Source: Streptomyces sp. TRM68367
Lineage (GTDB): Bacteria; Actinomycetota; Actinomycetes; Streptomycetales; Streptomycetaceae
Reading direction: 5' to 3'
NCBI RefSeq assembly: GCF_014495685.1
Contig: NZ_JACTVI010000073.1
Coordinates: 1 to 42,515 of the forward strand
DNA length: 42,515 bases
The translations under genes were made by a program, and so were the position numbers. The notes under the pieces are model-generated. The model saw nothing but the letters and a program-made list of their open reading frames with translations, searched no databases and was not told the DNA's origin. Positions 32,495 through 40,665 of this stretch are shown here, in pieces (position 1 is the stretch's first letter; each line of letters starts with the position of its first letter).

Positions 32495-33838
32495 TCATCG
32501 GCGCAGGGCCCGGACGGCTTCCGTCAGTGCCTGCGGCACATCGGGTACGAGCGTGTGCGCCCCGTCGCGTACGACGTGCCGCCCTCCCACGATCGTGTGC
32601 CGTACGTCCGCTGCCGTCGCGGCGAATACGGCCGTCTCGGCGCCGAGCCGTGGCGGCGGCCCCGCCGTTCTGACCGAGTCGAGCGCGATCGTCGTGAGGT
32701 CGGCGAGCGCGCCGGCCTCGATGGTGCCCGCGTCCGGCCAGGCGAGGGCGGCGTGGCCGTCGGCGGTGGCGGCGCGCAGCAGGGCGGCGGCGGTCCAGTG
32801 ACCGCGGGTGCGGGTGCGCAGGCGCTCGTCGAGTTCCATCGCGCGGGCCTCTTCGAGCAGGTCGATCACGGCGTGGCTGTCGGAGCCGAAGGAGAGCGGG
32901 GAGCCCGCGTGCTGGAGGGCGAGGGCGGGTCCGATGCCGTCGGCGAGGTCCCGCTCGGTGGTCGGGCACATGCAGGTGCCGGTGCCGCTGCCGCCGATCA
33001 GGGCGATGTCCTCGTCCGTGAGGTGCGTGTGGTGGACGCCGGTGGTGCGCGGCCCGAGCACGCCGTGGTCGGCGAGGAGGCGGGTGGGCGTGCACCCGTG
33101 CGCTGCCCGGCAGGCGTCGTTCTCGGCGGTCTGCTCGGACAGGTGCACATGCAGCGGGGCCCGCCGCTCCCCGGCCCACCGGGCGACCGTGGCGAGCTGG
33201 CCGGCGGGCACGGCCCGTACGGAGTGGATCGCCGCCCCGATCCGTGCGTGATCCCGGTCCTTGAGAACTGAACAGCGTTCGGCCCAGGCCTGCGCCGTCC
33301 CGTCGGAGAAGCGGAGCTGGTGGGCGCCTGGCGGCTGTCCGAAGCCGGCGGAGAGGTAGGCGGTGTCGAGGAGGGTGATGCGGACACCGGCTTCGGCGGC
33401 GGCCGCGATGAGCGCCTCGCCCATGGCGTTGGGGTCGGCGTAGGGGGCGCCGCCGGGGGCGTGGTGCACGTAGTGGAACTCGCCGACCGTCGTGATGCCG
33501 GCGAGGGCCATCTCGGCGTACACGGCGCGGGCGAGGTCGTGGTACGTCTCCGGGGTCAGCCGGCCGGCGACGGAGTACATGACCTCGCGCCAGGTCCAGA
33601 AGGTGCCGGAACCGACCTGGACGGTGCCGCGCAGGGCACGGTGGAAGGCGTGGCTGTGGGCGTTGGCGAGCCCGGGGATCGTGAGCCCGCGCAGAATCTC
33701 GGCGCCGGGTGGCGGTGTGGGCGTGTCCGTGTGGACGGCGGCGACACGGCCGTCGGCGATCTCCAGGAGGACTCCCGGCTCGACGTGCGTGCCGAGCCAG
33801 GCGTGCTCCAGCCAGCAGGTCCTCGGTGTCACCTGCAC
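32495..33838 (-). CDS. hutF: Formimidoylglutamate deiminase
   Basis: A 447-residue amidohydrolase-superfamily enzyme that converts N-formimidoyl-L-glutamate to N-formyl-L-glutamate and ammonia, the five-step variant of histidine breakdown. Metal ligands: GLANAHSHAFHRALRG (HxH), HVHLSEQ, GVHHTHLTDED and LSFGSDSHAVID. TGTCMCPTTERDLADG is typical of HutF. Start GTG 33836-33838 overlaps the M20 gene by 10 nt, and AAGGA lies 5 nt upstream. Its presence shows that the organism takes the HutF route to formylglutamate and so needs a deformylase; see the M20 gene upstream. Confidence 0.95.
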   Translation of the reverse strand: MQVTPRTCWLEHAWLGTHVEPGVLLEIADGRVAAVHTDTPTPPPGAEILRGLTIPGLANAHSHAFHRALRGTVQVGSGTFWTWREVMYSVAGRLTPETYHDLARAVYAEMALAGITTVGEFHYVHHAPGGAPYADPNAMGEALIAAAAEAGVRITLLDTAYLSAGFGQPPGAHQLRFSDGTAQAWAERCSVLKDRDHARIGAAIHSVRAVPAGQLATVARWAGERRAPLHVHLSEQTAENDACRAAHGCTPTRLLADHGVLGPRTTGVHHTHLTDEDIALIGGSGTGTCMCPTTERDLADGIGPALALQHAGSPLSFGSDSHAVIDLLEEARAMELDERLRTRTRGHWTAAALLRAATADGHAALAWPDAGTIEAGALADLTTIALDSVRTAGPPPRLGAETAVFAATAADVRHTIVGGRHVVRDGAHTLVPDVPQALTEAVRALRR

Positions 33839-35250
33839 GCCAGTCCTTCCAGTACGTCGGCGAGGGCGAGCGCCCCGGCCACGCAGTCGTCCTCGGTGGC
33901 GGACTCGGCCGGGGAGTGCGAGACGCCCGTGGGGTTGCGCACGAACAGCATGGCGGTCGGGACGCTCCCGGAGAGAATCCCGGCGTCGTGTCCCGCACCG
34001 GTGCCGAGGACGGGCACGGTGAGGCCGGTGTCCTTGCCGAGGATGCGGGCGAGTTCGTCGCGCAGGGCGTGGTCGAACTCGACGACGGGCGTGAACGACT
34101 CGCGGACGACGTCGAGGTCGACACCGTGTTCCTGCGCATACGCGCGTGCGGCCGTCTCGATGCCGTCGATCACGGTGTCGAGGGTGTCCTGCCCGGGCGC
34201 GCGGGAGTCGAGCCAGCCGCGTACCAGGGACGGGATGGCGTTGACGCCGTTCGGCTCGACGGCGATCTTGCCGAAGGTCGCGACGGCACCGGCGAGCCGG
34301 GCCTCGCGGCGGGCGGCGAGCACGGTCTCGGCGTACGGCAGCATCGGGTCGCGCCGGTCGGTGAGCCGCGTGGTGCCAGCGTGGTTGGCCTCACCGCGGA
34401 AGTCGAACCGCCAGCGTCCGTGCGGCCAGATGGCGCTGGCGATGCCGACGGCGTCCCCGGTGAGGTCGAGGGCGCGGCCCTGCTCGACGTGCAGCTCGAC
34501 GAAGGCGCCGATGCGGGCGAGCCGCTCCGGGTCCGGCCCGATGGCGTCCGGGTCGTAACCGGCGGCGGCCATGGCCTGCGGGAGCGTGACCCCGTTGCCG
34601 TCGGTGAGCCGGTGCGCCTGCTCGACGGTGAGCTGCCCGGCGGCCAGCCGCGACCCGACGCAGGCGAGCCCGAACCGGGCGCCCTCCTCGTCCCCGAAGT
34701 TGACGATGCCGACCGGCTTGGCGAACTGCGCTCCGCTCGCGCGCAGTTCGTCCAGGGCGGCGAAGGCGGACACGACGCCGAGGGGCCCGTCGAAGGCACC
34801 CCCGTCCGGCACCGAGTCCAGATGCGACCCGGTGACGACGGCGTCCCCGGCAACCGGGTCCCCCAGCCAGGCCCACTGGTTGCCGTTCCGGTCCACCTCG
34901 TACCGCAGCCCCCGCCCCTCGGCCTGCACCTGGAACCAGGCCCGGCATTCGGCGTCGGCACCGGTCCACGCAAACCGGCGGTAGCCGTGCGAGCCGGGGT
35001 GCCGCCCGATGGGGTTCAGCTCGCGCCACATCTCCTGGAAGGAGGGCGCGTTGGGCGACTTTTCCTTGCGGGAAGGGCCGTTGGACGCCTCAGTCCTTTC
35101 CGGCCGTACAGGCCGTGGGCAGTCGTTCCGCAGGGCGATGGGGGCACCTCCCGGGCCCTCAAGGCAATGGGGGAGGGTGGGCACGACCGGACCCGGGGAC
35201 GGCGACGAAGCGCCGGCCTGCACCGGACGGTTGCCGCTCGCTTCGCTCAC
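33829..35250 (-). CDS. M20 amidohydrolase (allantoate amidohydrolase-like), candidate formylglutamate deformylase
   Basis: A 473-residue zinc hydrolase of the M20 family, similar to allantoate amidohydrolase/N-carbamoylase. Metal ligands are visible in TGSHLDSVPDGGAFDGPLGV (His, Asp), FGDEEGARFG (Glu-Glu), LHVEQG and VSHSPAES. Dimer-domain motif: RGEANHAGTT. The family core starts at FQEMWRELNPIGRH; 70 extra residues precede it and are encoded by what looks like an interspersed DNA repeat. GTG 35248-35250 overlaps the hutU stop (GTGA), while ATG 35029-35031 (MWREL) is an alternative start that drops the extension. Lying between hutU and hutF, it probably supplies the last step (formylglutamate to glutamate) rather than purine allantoate breakdown. 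That is inference from position. Confidence 0.85.
   Translation of the reverse strand: MSEASGNRPVQAGASSPSPGPVVPTLPHCLEGPGGAPIALRNDCPRPVRPERTEASNGPSRKEKSPNAPSFQEMWRELNPIGRHPGSHGYRRFAWTGADAECRAWFQVQAEGRGLRYEVDRNGNQWAWLGDPVAGDAVVTGSHLDSVPDGGAFDGPLGVVSAFAALDELRASGAQFAKPVGIVNFGDEEGARFGLACVGSRLAAGQLTVEQAHRLTDGNGVTLPQAMAAAGYDPDAIGPDPERLARIGAFVELHVEQGRALDLTGDAVGIASAIWPHGRWRFDFRGEANHAGTTRLTDRRDPMLPYAETVLAARREARLAGAVATFGKIAVEPNGVNAIPSLVRGWLDSRAPGQDTLDTVIDGIETAARAYAQEHGVDLDVVRESFTPVVEFDHALRDELARILGKDTGLTVPVLGTGAGHDAGILSGSVPTAMLFVRNPTGVSHSPAESATEDDCVAGALALADVLEGLACR
35098..35200. repeat. Probable interspersed repeat inside the M20 gene
   Basis: Plus strand reads GGGCAGTCGTTCCGCAGGGC, then GATGGGGGCACCTCCCGGGC, CCTCAAGGCAATGGGGGAGG and GTGGGCAC. 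The CACCTCCC and GGGAGGGTG parts can pair imperfectly. Sequences of this form recur in Streptomyces intergenic DNA to my recollection. Here it is read in frame as VPTLPHCLEGPGGAPIALRN, making up the odd N-terminal extension of the M20 protein. Only one copy is in the window, so the repeat status rests on memory. Confidence 0.45.
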
Positions 35251-36965
35251 GCGTCGTCCCCCTCACGCATCGGGACACGCACGCCCCGCTCGGCCGCCAC
35301 CGACTCGGCGATGTCGTACCCGGCGTCCACGTGACGGATGACGCCCATCCCCGGGTCGTTCGTCAGCACCCGGCGGATCTTCTCGCCGCCGATCTTCGTA
35401 CCGTCGGCCACCGTCACCTGTCCGGCATGGATGGACCGCCCCATCCCCACCCCACCGCCATGGTGAATGGACACCCAGGACGCCCCGGACGCGACGTTCA
35501 CCATGGCGTTCAGCAACGGCCAGTCGGCGATCGCGTCGGAGCCGTCGAGCATGGCCTCGGTCTCCCGGTACGGAGAGGCGACGGACCCGCAGTCGAGGTG
35601 GTCGCGCCCGATGACGACCGGCGCGGACAGCTCACCGCTCGCCACCATGTCGTTGAACCGCTCACCGGCCTTGTCCCGCTCGCCATAGCCGAGCCAGCAG
35701 ATCCGGGCGGGCAGCCCCTGGAAGTGCACCCGCTCTCCGGCCATGCGGATCCAGCGGGCCAGGGACGCGTTCTCGGGGAACAGCTCCAGAACCGCCCGGT
35801 CCGTCCTCGCGATGTCGGCGGGGTCGCCGGACAGGGCCGCCCAGCGGAAGGGGCCCTTGCCCTCGCAGAAGAGGGGCCGGATGTAGGCGGGGACGAAGCC
35901 GGGGAAGGCGAACGCCCGCTCGTAGCCGTCGAGTTGGGCCTCCCCGCGGATGGAGTTGCCGTAGTCGAAGACCTCCGCGCCGGCGTCCATGAAGCCGACC
36001 ATCGCCTCGACGTGCCGGGCCATGGACTCACGCGCACGCGTGGTGAACCCGGCCGGGTCCTTCGCGGCGTAGGAGGCCATGTCCTCGAACTCCACGCCCA
36101 GTGGCAGGTACGCCAGCGGGTCGTGGGCGGAGGTCTGGTCGGTGACGACGTCGATGGGTGCGCCCATGGCCAGCAGCTGCGGGACCAGCTCCGCGGCGTT
36201 GCCGAGCACGCCGATGGACAGCGGCCGGCGGGCGTCCCGAGCCTCCACGGCCAGCTGGAGGGCGTGGTCGAGGGAGTCGGCGCGCACGTCGAGATACCGG
36301 TGCTCGATGCGGCGCTCGATCGCGCGCGGGTCGCAGTCGATGCAGATCGCGACGCCGTCGTTCATGGTGACGGCGAGCGGCTGGGCGCCGCCCATGCCGC
36401 CGAGCCCGGCGGTCAGTGTGATGGTCCCAGCGAGGGAGCCGCCGAACTTCTTCGCGGCGACGGCGGCGAAGGTCTCGTATGTGCCCTGGAGGATGCCCTG
36501 GGTGCCGATGTAGATCCAGGAGCCGGCGGTCATCTGGCCGTACATGGTCAGGCCGAGGGCCTCCAGGCGGCGGAACTCCTCCCAGTTCGCCCAGTCGCCG
36601 ACGAGGTTGGAGTTGGCGATCAGGACGCGGGGGGCCCACTCGTGGGTCTGCATGACGCCGACGGGGCGGCCGGACTGCACGAGCATCGTCTCGTCGGCCT
36701 TAAGGGTCTTCAGCGTCCGCACCATCGCGTCGAACGACCGCCAGTCGCGGGCCGCCTTGCCGGTGCCGCCGTACACGACGAGCTTGTCGGGGTGCTCGGC
36801 GACGTCGGGGTCGAGGTTGTTCTGCAGCATCCGCAGGGCGGCTTCCTGCTGCCATCCCAGGGCGCTCGGTTCCGTGCCGCGCGGCGCTCGGACAAGACCA
36901 GAGGGCGGCCCGGAGGGCCTCGGTTGAGGGTGGTGGCGGGAGACGGGCGGGCGGGGTCCTGACAT
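35247..36965 (-). CDS. hutU: Urocanate hydratase
   Basis: A 572-residue NAD+-dependent enzyme that hydrates urocanate to imidazolone-5-propionate. Family motifs: WQQEAALRMLQNNLDP near the start, VYGGTGKAARDW, GSWIYIGTQGILQGTYETF, GGMGGAQPLAVTMN, DQTSAHDPLAYLP and VNVASGASWVSIHHGGGVG. The first 35 residues are Pro/Arg-rich and absent from typical members, making it slightly longer than usual (about 555). ATG 36963-36965 has AGGAGG 6 nt upstream, which fixes the start. It heads the hut operon: its stop overlaps the M20 start by 4 nt. The AT-rich region at 37000-37060 should hold its promoter and operator. Confidence 0.96.
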   Translation of the reverse strand: MSGPRPPVSRHHPQPRPSGPPSGLVRAPRGTEPSALGWQQEAALRMLQNNLDPDVAEHPDKLVVYGGTGKAARDWRSFDAMVRTLKTLKADETMLVQSGRPVGVMQTHEWAPRVLIANSNLVGDWANWEEFRRLEALGLTMYGQMTAGSWIYIGTQGILQGTYETFAAVAAKKFGGSLAGTITLTAGLGGMGGAQPLAVTMNDGVAICIDCDPRAIERRIEHRYLDVRADSLDHALQLAVEARDARRPLSIGVLGNAAELVPQLLAMGAPIDVVTDQTSAHDPLAYLPLGVEFEDMASYAAKDPAGFTTRARESMARHVEAMVGFMDAGAEVFDYGNSIRGEAQLDGYERAFAFPGFVPAYIRPLFCEGKGPFRWAALSGDPADIARTDRAVLELFPENASLARWIRMAGERVHFQGLPARICWLGYGERDKAGERFNDMVASGELSAPVVIGRDHLDCGSVASPYRETEAMLDGSDAIADWPLLNAMVNVASGASWVSIHHGGGVGMGRSIHAGQVTVADGTKIGGEKIRRVLTNDPGMGVIRHVDAGYDIAESVAAERGVRVPMREGDDA

Positions 36966-37011
36966 CGTCTGCCTCCTGGTGGGCTGGCTCCCGGCGAGTT
37001 ATTGCTGCGGA

Positions 37012-37046
37012 TATTCACATCCTTACTCGATGAATAAAACTAGTCA
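37012..37046 (-). promoter_or_regulatory. AT-rich hut control region with two overlapping dyads
   Basis: TATTCA-N13-TGAATA (37012-37036) and TGAATAAAACTAGTCA (37031-37046; dyad TGAnTAnnnnTAnTCA) overlap in the most A/T-rich patch between hutU and the decarboxylase gene. Their distance (47-81 bp) upstream of the hutU ATG suits an operator over the promoter. The RpiR-type regulator at 39318-40160 is one candidate to bind here; nothing else in the window is closer. Confidence 0.4.
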
Positions 37047-37092
37047 ATACGATGATGTGCCAGCGTGGGTAGGACACGGACTGTTTGGCTGA

Positions 37093-38514
37093 ATGCGGGT
37101 CCGGGACGCGAGGACGACGACACGACGGGGGTTCGGTGTGGACATCGGCTACGACGGGGACGTGAGCTACCCCGGTGCCGGGCGGGCGGCCCGGCGGGAC
37201 GAGGCGGTGCGGGCGGCCGTGGAGCAGGGGCTGCTGGGGCCCGGCACCCCCATCGTGGGGCTGCTCGACGTCACCGGCATCCGGGAGTCGGCGGTGGAGC
37301 TGCGCGCGGCGTTCGACGCGGTGACGGAGCCCGGCACGCCGGCGCTGCACGCCTTCGCGGTGAAGGCGACCCCGCTGGTGCCGGTGCTGCGGCTGCTGCG
37401 CGACGAGGGCATCGGCGCGGAGGTGGCGAGCCCCGGGGAGCTGGCCCTGGCGCGGGCGGCGGGGGTGCCGGTGGAGCGGACGGTGCTGGACTCGCCGGCC
37501 AAGACGCCGGCCGAGCTGCGGGAGGCGCTGGCGCTCGGGATCGCGGTCAACGCGGACAATCCGCAGGAGCTGGACCGTATCGACGCCCTAATGGGGTCCG
37601 CGGTCAGCCGCTCTCCGCTCGGGATCCGGGTGAACCCACAGGTCGGCGGCGGTTCCATCGAGGCCACGTCCACGGCCACCGCGACCTCGAAGTTCGGGGT
37701 GGCACTGCGGGACGAGGGCGCGCGGGAGTGGGTCGTACGGGCGTATCTGGACCGGCCGTGGCTGACCCGGCTGCACGCGCACACCGGGTCGCAGGGCGTC
37801 CCACTGTCGCTGCTGGTGCGGGGCGTGGCGGAGACGTACGCGCTGGCCGAGGAAATCAACGGGCGGGCGGGGCGCCGTCAGATCGACACGGTCGACATCG
37901 GCGGCGGGCTGCCGGTGAACTTCGCGTCGGACGCGACGACGCCCACATACGCGCAGTACGCGCGCATGCTGCGGGAGGCCGTGCCGGGGCTGTTCGACGG
38001 GCGGTACGGGCTGGTCACCGAGTTCGGACGGTCACTGCTGGCCAAGCACGGGACGGTGGTGGCCCGGGTCGAGTACGCGAAGACCTCCGGCGGCCGCCCG
38101 GTAGCGGTGACCCACGCGGGCGTCCAGGTGGCGACGCGCACGGTGTACGCACCGGCGAGCTGGCCGCTCCGGATCGCCGTGTACGGAGCGAAGGGCCGCC
38201 CGAAGGAGGGCCCGCCCGTGGTCCAGGACGTGGCAGGGCCGGCCTGCTTCGCGGGCGACCTGCTGGCGGAGAGGCGAGCGCTGCCGCTGGTGGAGCAGGG
38301 CGACTATGTGGCGGCCCTGGACACGGGCGCGTACTACTTCGCCCACCACTACGGCTACAACTCCCTCGCCCGACCCGGCGTTTACGGCTTCGCCTCCGAC
38401 GGGACGGGATCTGTCACGTTCGCGATGGTGCGGGAACCACAGAGGCTGGAGGAGATAGTCGCCGAGTCAGGCGGAGCCCAAGCCTCTGCTCTCACGGAAC
38501 TGCAACGCCCCTGA
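37093..38514 (+). CDS. PLP-dependent decarboxylase-family protein (fold type III, diaminopimelate decarboxylase-like)
   Basis: A 473-residue fold-type III PLP enzyme. The Schiff-base lysine is in HAFAVKATPLVPVLR (Lys91); other PLP contacts are HAHTGSQG, DIGGGLPVNF and VTEFGRSL; the second-subunit motif is CFAGDLLAE, with DTGAYYFAHHYGYN near the end. These match the diaminopimelate/ornithine/arginine decarboxylase superfamily, but the substrate cannot be named, and lysine synthesis normally uses a different copy elsewhere. The start may be ATG 37093 or GTG 37138 (VDIGYDG); neither has a strong ribosome site. The stop codon (38512-38514) lies inside a copy of the interspersed repeat, so the last residues (QRP) come from the repeat. 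Confidence 0.82.
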   Translation: MRVRDARTTTRRGFGVDIGYDGDVSYPGAGRAARRDEAVRAAVEQGLLGPGTPIVGLLDVTGIRESAVELRAAFDAVTEPGTPALHAFAVKATPLVPVLRLLRDEGIGAEVASPGELALARAAGVPVERTVLDSPAKTPAELREALALGIAVNADNPQELDRIDALMGSAVSRSPLGIRVNPQVGGGSIEATSTATATSKFGVALRDEGAREWVVRAYLDRPWLTRLHAHTGSQGVPLSLLVRGVAETYALAEEINGRAGRRQIDTVDIGGGLPVNFASDATTPTYAQYARMLREAVPGLFDGRYGLVTEFGRSLLAKHGTVVARVEYAKTSGGRPVAVTHAGVQVATRTVYAPASWPLRIAVYGAKGRPKEGPPVVQDVAGPACFAGDLLAERRALPLVEQGDYVAALDTGAYYFAHHYGYNSLARPGVYGFASDGTGSVTFAMVREPQRLEEIVAESGGAQASALTELQRP

Positions 38515-38590
38515 AGGGGCGGGGCTGTATCGATACGCGGCTCCGCCGCGTGGGCGCGACAGGCCACAACGTGCACTCACCCGGCAACGA
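38507..38590 (-). repeat. Interspersed 3'-UTR repeat, copy 3
   Basis: Third copy, same orientation as the other two: GCCCCTGAAGGGGC start, GGGGCTGTATCGATACGCGG, CTCCGCCGCGTGGGCGCGAC and a closing GGCAACGACC. The first arm contains the stop codon of the rightward decarboxylase gene. The other edge is 24 nt from the stop of the leftward membrane-protein gene (38615). As in copies 1 and 2, it follows a minus-strand gene at short range. Confidence 0.75.
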
Positions 38591-38614
38591 CCGAAACCCC
38601 CACGGCGCGTAGCC

Positions 38615-39196
38615 TCAAACCAACGCCGCACTCTTCCGCCGCTTACCCCCCGGCGCCGCATCCCCCGCAGAGATCCCGGTACTGCGATACCCCTTGACCG
38701 CCTTACCCACCGGCCGGCCCCCCGATCGCAACCAGTCCACACGCACCCACAGCAGCTCCTCCTCGGCCCGCTCCAGCCGCCCGATCCACGCCGCCTTGAG
38801 CCACAACCCAACCCCGGCCCCAGCCATCAGCATCCCGCCCGCCGCCGGCAAGGCAACCGCACTGCCCAGCGCCGCCAGAAACGCCAGCAGCAGCCACCAC
38901 CTATGCCCCCGCCGCCAGTTGCGGACACTCACCGCCCGGTCCTGAAGCACATCGTGCTTGCCGGCCCGGGCCACCGACCGGGACAGCGCGACGTACCGTC
39001 TGCGCCGCGCGTACGCCACGACCACCGCGCCGACGACGAACAGCGCCGCCCCGGCCAGCACGCCGATCCGGCGCCCGGTCAGTCCCGGCATCAGCACACC
39101 GATACCCGCCGCGAACACGCCCAGCCACCACAGCGGTGCCGCACCGGCCCGTACGACGACGGCCACCCGAGCCAACCCCTGTCCACCGCGTGCCAC
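38615..39196 (-). CDS. Conserved four-helix membrane protein of unknown function
   Basis: A 193-residue protein with two hydrophobic hairpins: APLWWLGVFAAGIGVLMPGL and IGVLAGAALFVVGAVVVAYA (about residues 20-62), then, after a basic loop (ARRRRYVALSRS), WLLLAFLAALGSAVALP and GGMLMAGAGVGLWLKAAWI (about 100-137). A charged C-terminal tail of about 55 residues is predicted inside. No recognised motif. GTG 39194-39196 has GGGAGG 6 nt upstream. It stands alone between two regulators of transcription units, with a repeat element at its 3' end. I do not recognise the family. Confidence 0.7.
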   Translation of the reverse strand: MARGGQGLARVAVVVRAGAAPLWWLGVFAAGIGVLMPGLTGRRIGVLAGAALFVVGAVVVAYARRRRYVALSRSVARAGKHDVLQDRAVSVRNWRRGHRWWLLLAFLAALGSAVALPAAGGMLMAGAGVGLWLKAAWIGRLERAEEELLWVRVDWLRSGGRPVGKAVKGYRSTGISAGDAAPGGKRRKSAALV

Positions 39197-39317
39197 GTTC
39201 AGCCTCCCGCCTCAAGGTCTGCAATGCCTCTGAAGGGTGTCTTATAGGAGACGCACGGTAGTAAGGCAAGCTGAGACGAGTCTGAGAACGCCGGACGCAC
39301 CGCGCCCCGTCCCCACA

Positions 39318-40160
39318 TCACTCCACGAACAGGCCCCGGGCCGCCGCCTTCGCGTCGAACTCCTCCAGGCGGGCCTGCGCGTCCGGCAGGTCGTCGCACA
39401 TCGCCTCCAGCAGGACCCGGCCCAGCAGCATCGGCGCGCAGGCCGTGTCGAAGGCGAGGCCCGTGCCGACGGCGGCGGGCAGCAGCAGGTCGGACACCTT
39501 GGCGACGGGCGCGAACGCGGAGTCGGCGACGGTGACGACGGTCAGCCCGGCCTCCCTGGCGTAGGCGAGCGTGTCGACGACTTCGCGGGGGTGCCGGGGC
39601 AGCGCGAAGCACAGCAGGGACCTCGCGCCGGCGTGCACGGCGGCGTCGATGCGGTCGTGCAGCATGCTGCCGCCCTCGCCGAGGAGCCGTACGTCCGGGT
39701 GGACCTTGGCGGCGAAGTACGCGAAGCCGTACGCCTGAGCGGCGGCCGCGCGCAGGCCGAGGACCGGGAGCGGACGGCTCCTCGCGAGCAGCCGCCCCGC
39801 CTTCTCCACGTGCTGCGGATCGGCCAGTACCTCCGCGAGGTGCCTGAGATTCTCGATCTCGGCCTCGACGGCCTGCTGGTACTCGTTGTACGAGCCCGCC
39901 TCGGCCGCCGGTTCCGCGGGAGCGACCTCGCGCAGGTGCCGGCGCAGGGCCGGGTAGCCGTCGAAGCCGAGGGCGACGGCGAAGCGGGTCACGGACGGCT
40001 GGCTGACCCCGGCCAGTTCGGCGAGCTCCACGCTGGACAGGAACGGCACGTCGGCGGCGCGCCGGACCATGCTGTGCGCGATGCGCCGCTGGGTCGGCGT
40101 GAGCCGGTGCCCCTCGAAGAGCGCCTGCAGCCGGGCGGCCGGGCTGTCGCTCACGCTCAT
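39318..40160 (-). CDS. MurR/RpiR-family transcriptional regulator
   Basis: A 280-residue regulator: N-terminal RpiR helix-turn-helix (about 20-80; TPTQRRIAHSMVRRAADVPF, SSVELAELAGVSQPSVTRF) and a C-terminal SIS sugar-phosphate-binding domain (about 120-250; VLGLRAAAAQAYGFAYF, LLCFALPRHPREVVDTLA, VVTVADSAFAPVAKVSDLLL). It binds DNA as a dimer with a phosphosugar-like effector. ATG 40158-40160 follows GGGAG and overlaps the stop of the ammonia-lyase fragment (ATGA), showing that the two were one operon. The partner amino-acid lyase suggests a role in amino-acid rather than sugar use; hutU, 3 kb to the left, is a possible target. Confidence 0.9.
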   Translation of the reverse strand: MSVSDSPAARLQALFEGHRLTPTQRRIAHSMVRRAADVPFLSSVELAELAGVSQPSVTRFAVALGFDGYPALRRHLREVAPAEPAAEAGSYNEYQQAVEAEIENLRHLAEVLADPQHVEKAGRLLARSRPLPVLGLRAAAAQAYGFAYFAAKVHPDVRLLGEGGSMLHDRIDAAVHAGARSLLCFALPRHPREVVDTLAYAREAGLTVVTVADSAFAPVAKVSDLLLPAAVGTGLAFDTACAPMLLGRVLLEAMCDDLPDAQARLEEFDAKAAARGLFVE

Positions 40161-40555
40161 GCCGTACTCCCTCTCCAGATGTCCGTGAACCGGTCGAGCA
40201 ATCGTGCCGCCGCCGTCACGCGGCGGGTGTGGGCGGGTTCGTGCGGGGCGAGCGCGGACTGGCCGAGGGTGAGGGTGTTGTTGCTCATCAGCGCCGCGAT
40301 GTCCCCGGTGCCGACCGGCCCGAACTCGTGGACGACCGGATATGCCCCGCTCTCCAGCGCCTCGCACAGGGCGGTCACGACACCGGGCCGCAGCCCCGCG
40401 CCCCCGGCCGGCACCTGGTTCGCCCGTGCGGCGAGCATGGCGCGCGCTTCCCGGGCCGGCAGTTCCTCCCCGTTGGCGCCGGCGCCGGTGGAGCGGCCGT
40501 AGACGCGGCCGGTCGCGGCGATGCCGTGCGCGGCGTTGCAGGACTGAGACGACAT
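40157..40555 (-). pseudogene. Aromatic/histidine ammonia-lyase, N-terminal fragment
   Basis: A 132-codon remnant. VYGRSTGAGAN, AREARAMLAARANQVPAGGA and YPVVHEFGPVGTGDIAAL match the N-terminal part of the histidine/phenylalanine ammonia-lyase family. The family continues with the MIO-forming Ala-Ser-Gly and about 350 more residues, all absent. After GTGDIAALM the frame runs on for about 40 unrelated residues (SNNTLTLGQSALAPHEPAH...) to a TGA that overlaps the RpiR start. The N-terminus also lacks the usual first 50 or so residues. ATG at 40553-40555 follows GAGGGGAG; a longer start at 40606 is possible. It was probably lost by internal deletion and can have no lyase activity. Confidence 0.7.
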
Positions 40556-40665
40556 CGCGCTCGAACTCCCCTCAAACGCGGACACCGGACCTTGCCGTCC
40601 GGTCATCCGTCACTCGGATCAGCACCGGAGCGTTGACAACCTGTTCAGACACAGTATTGGGGCGG

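Noticed and set aside
40633..40660. TTGACA-N16-TATTGG, a near-consensus promoter
   Set aside because: It points rightward into the antisense strand of a broken SDR gene and no gene follows on that strand; probably chance.
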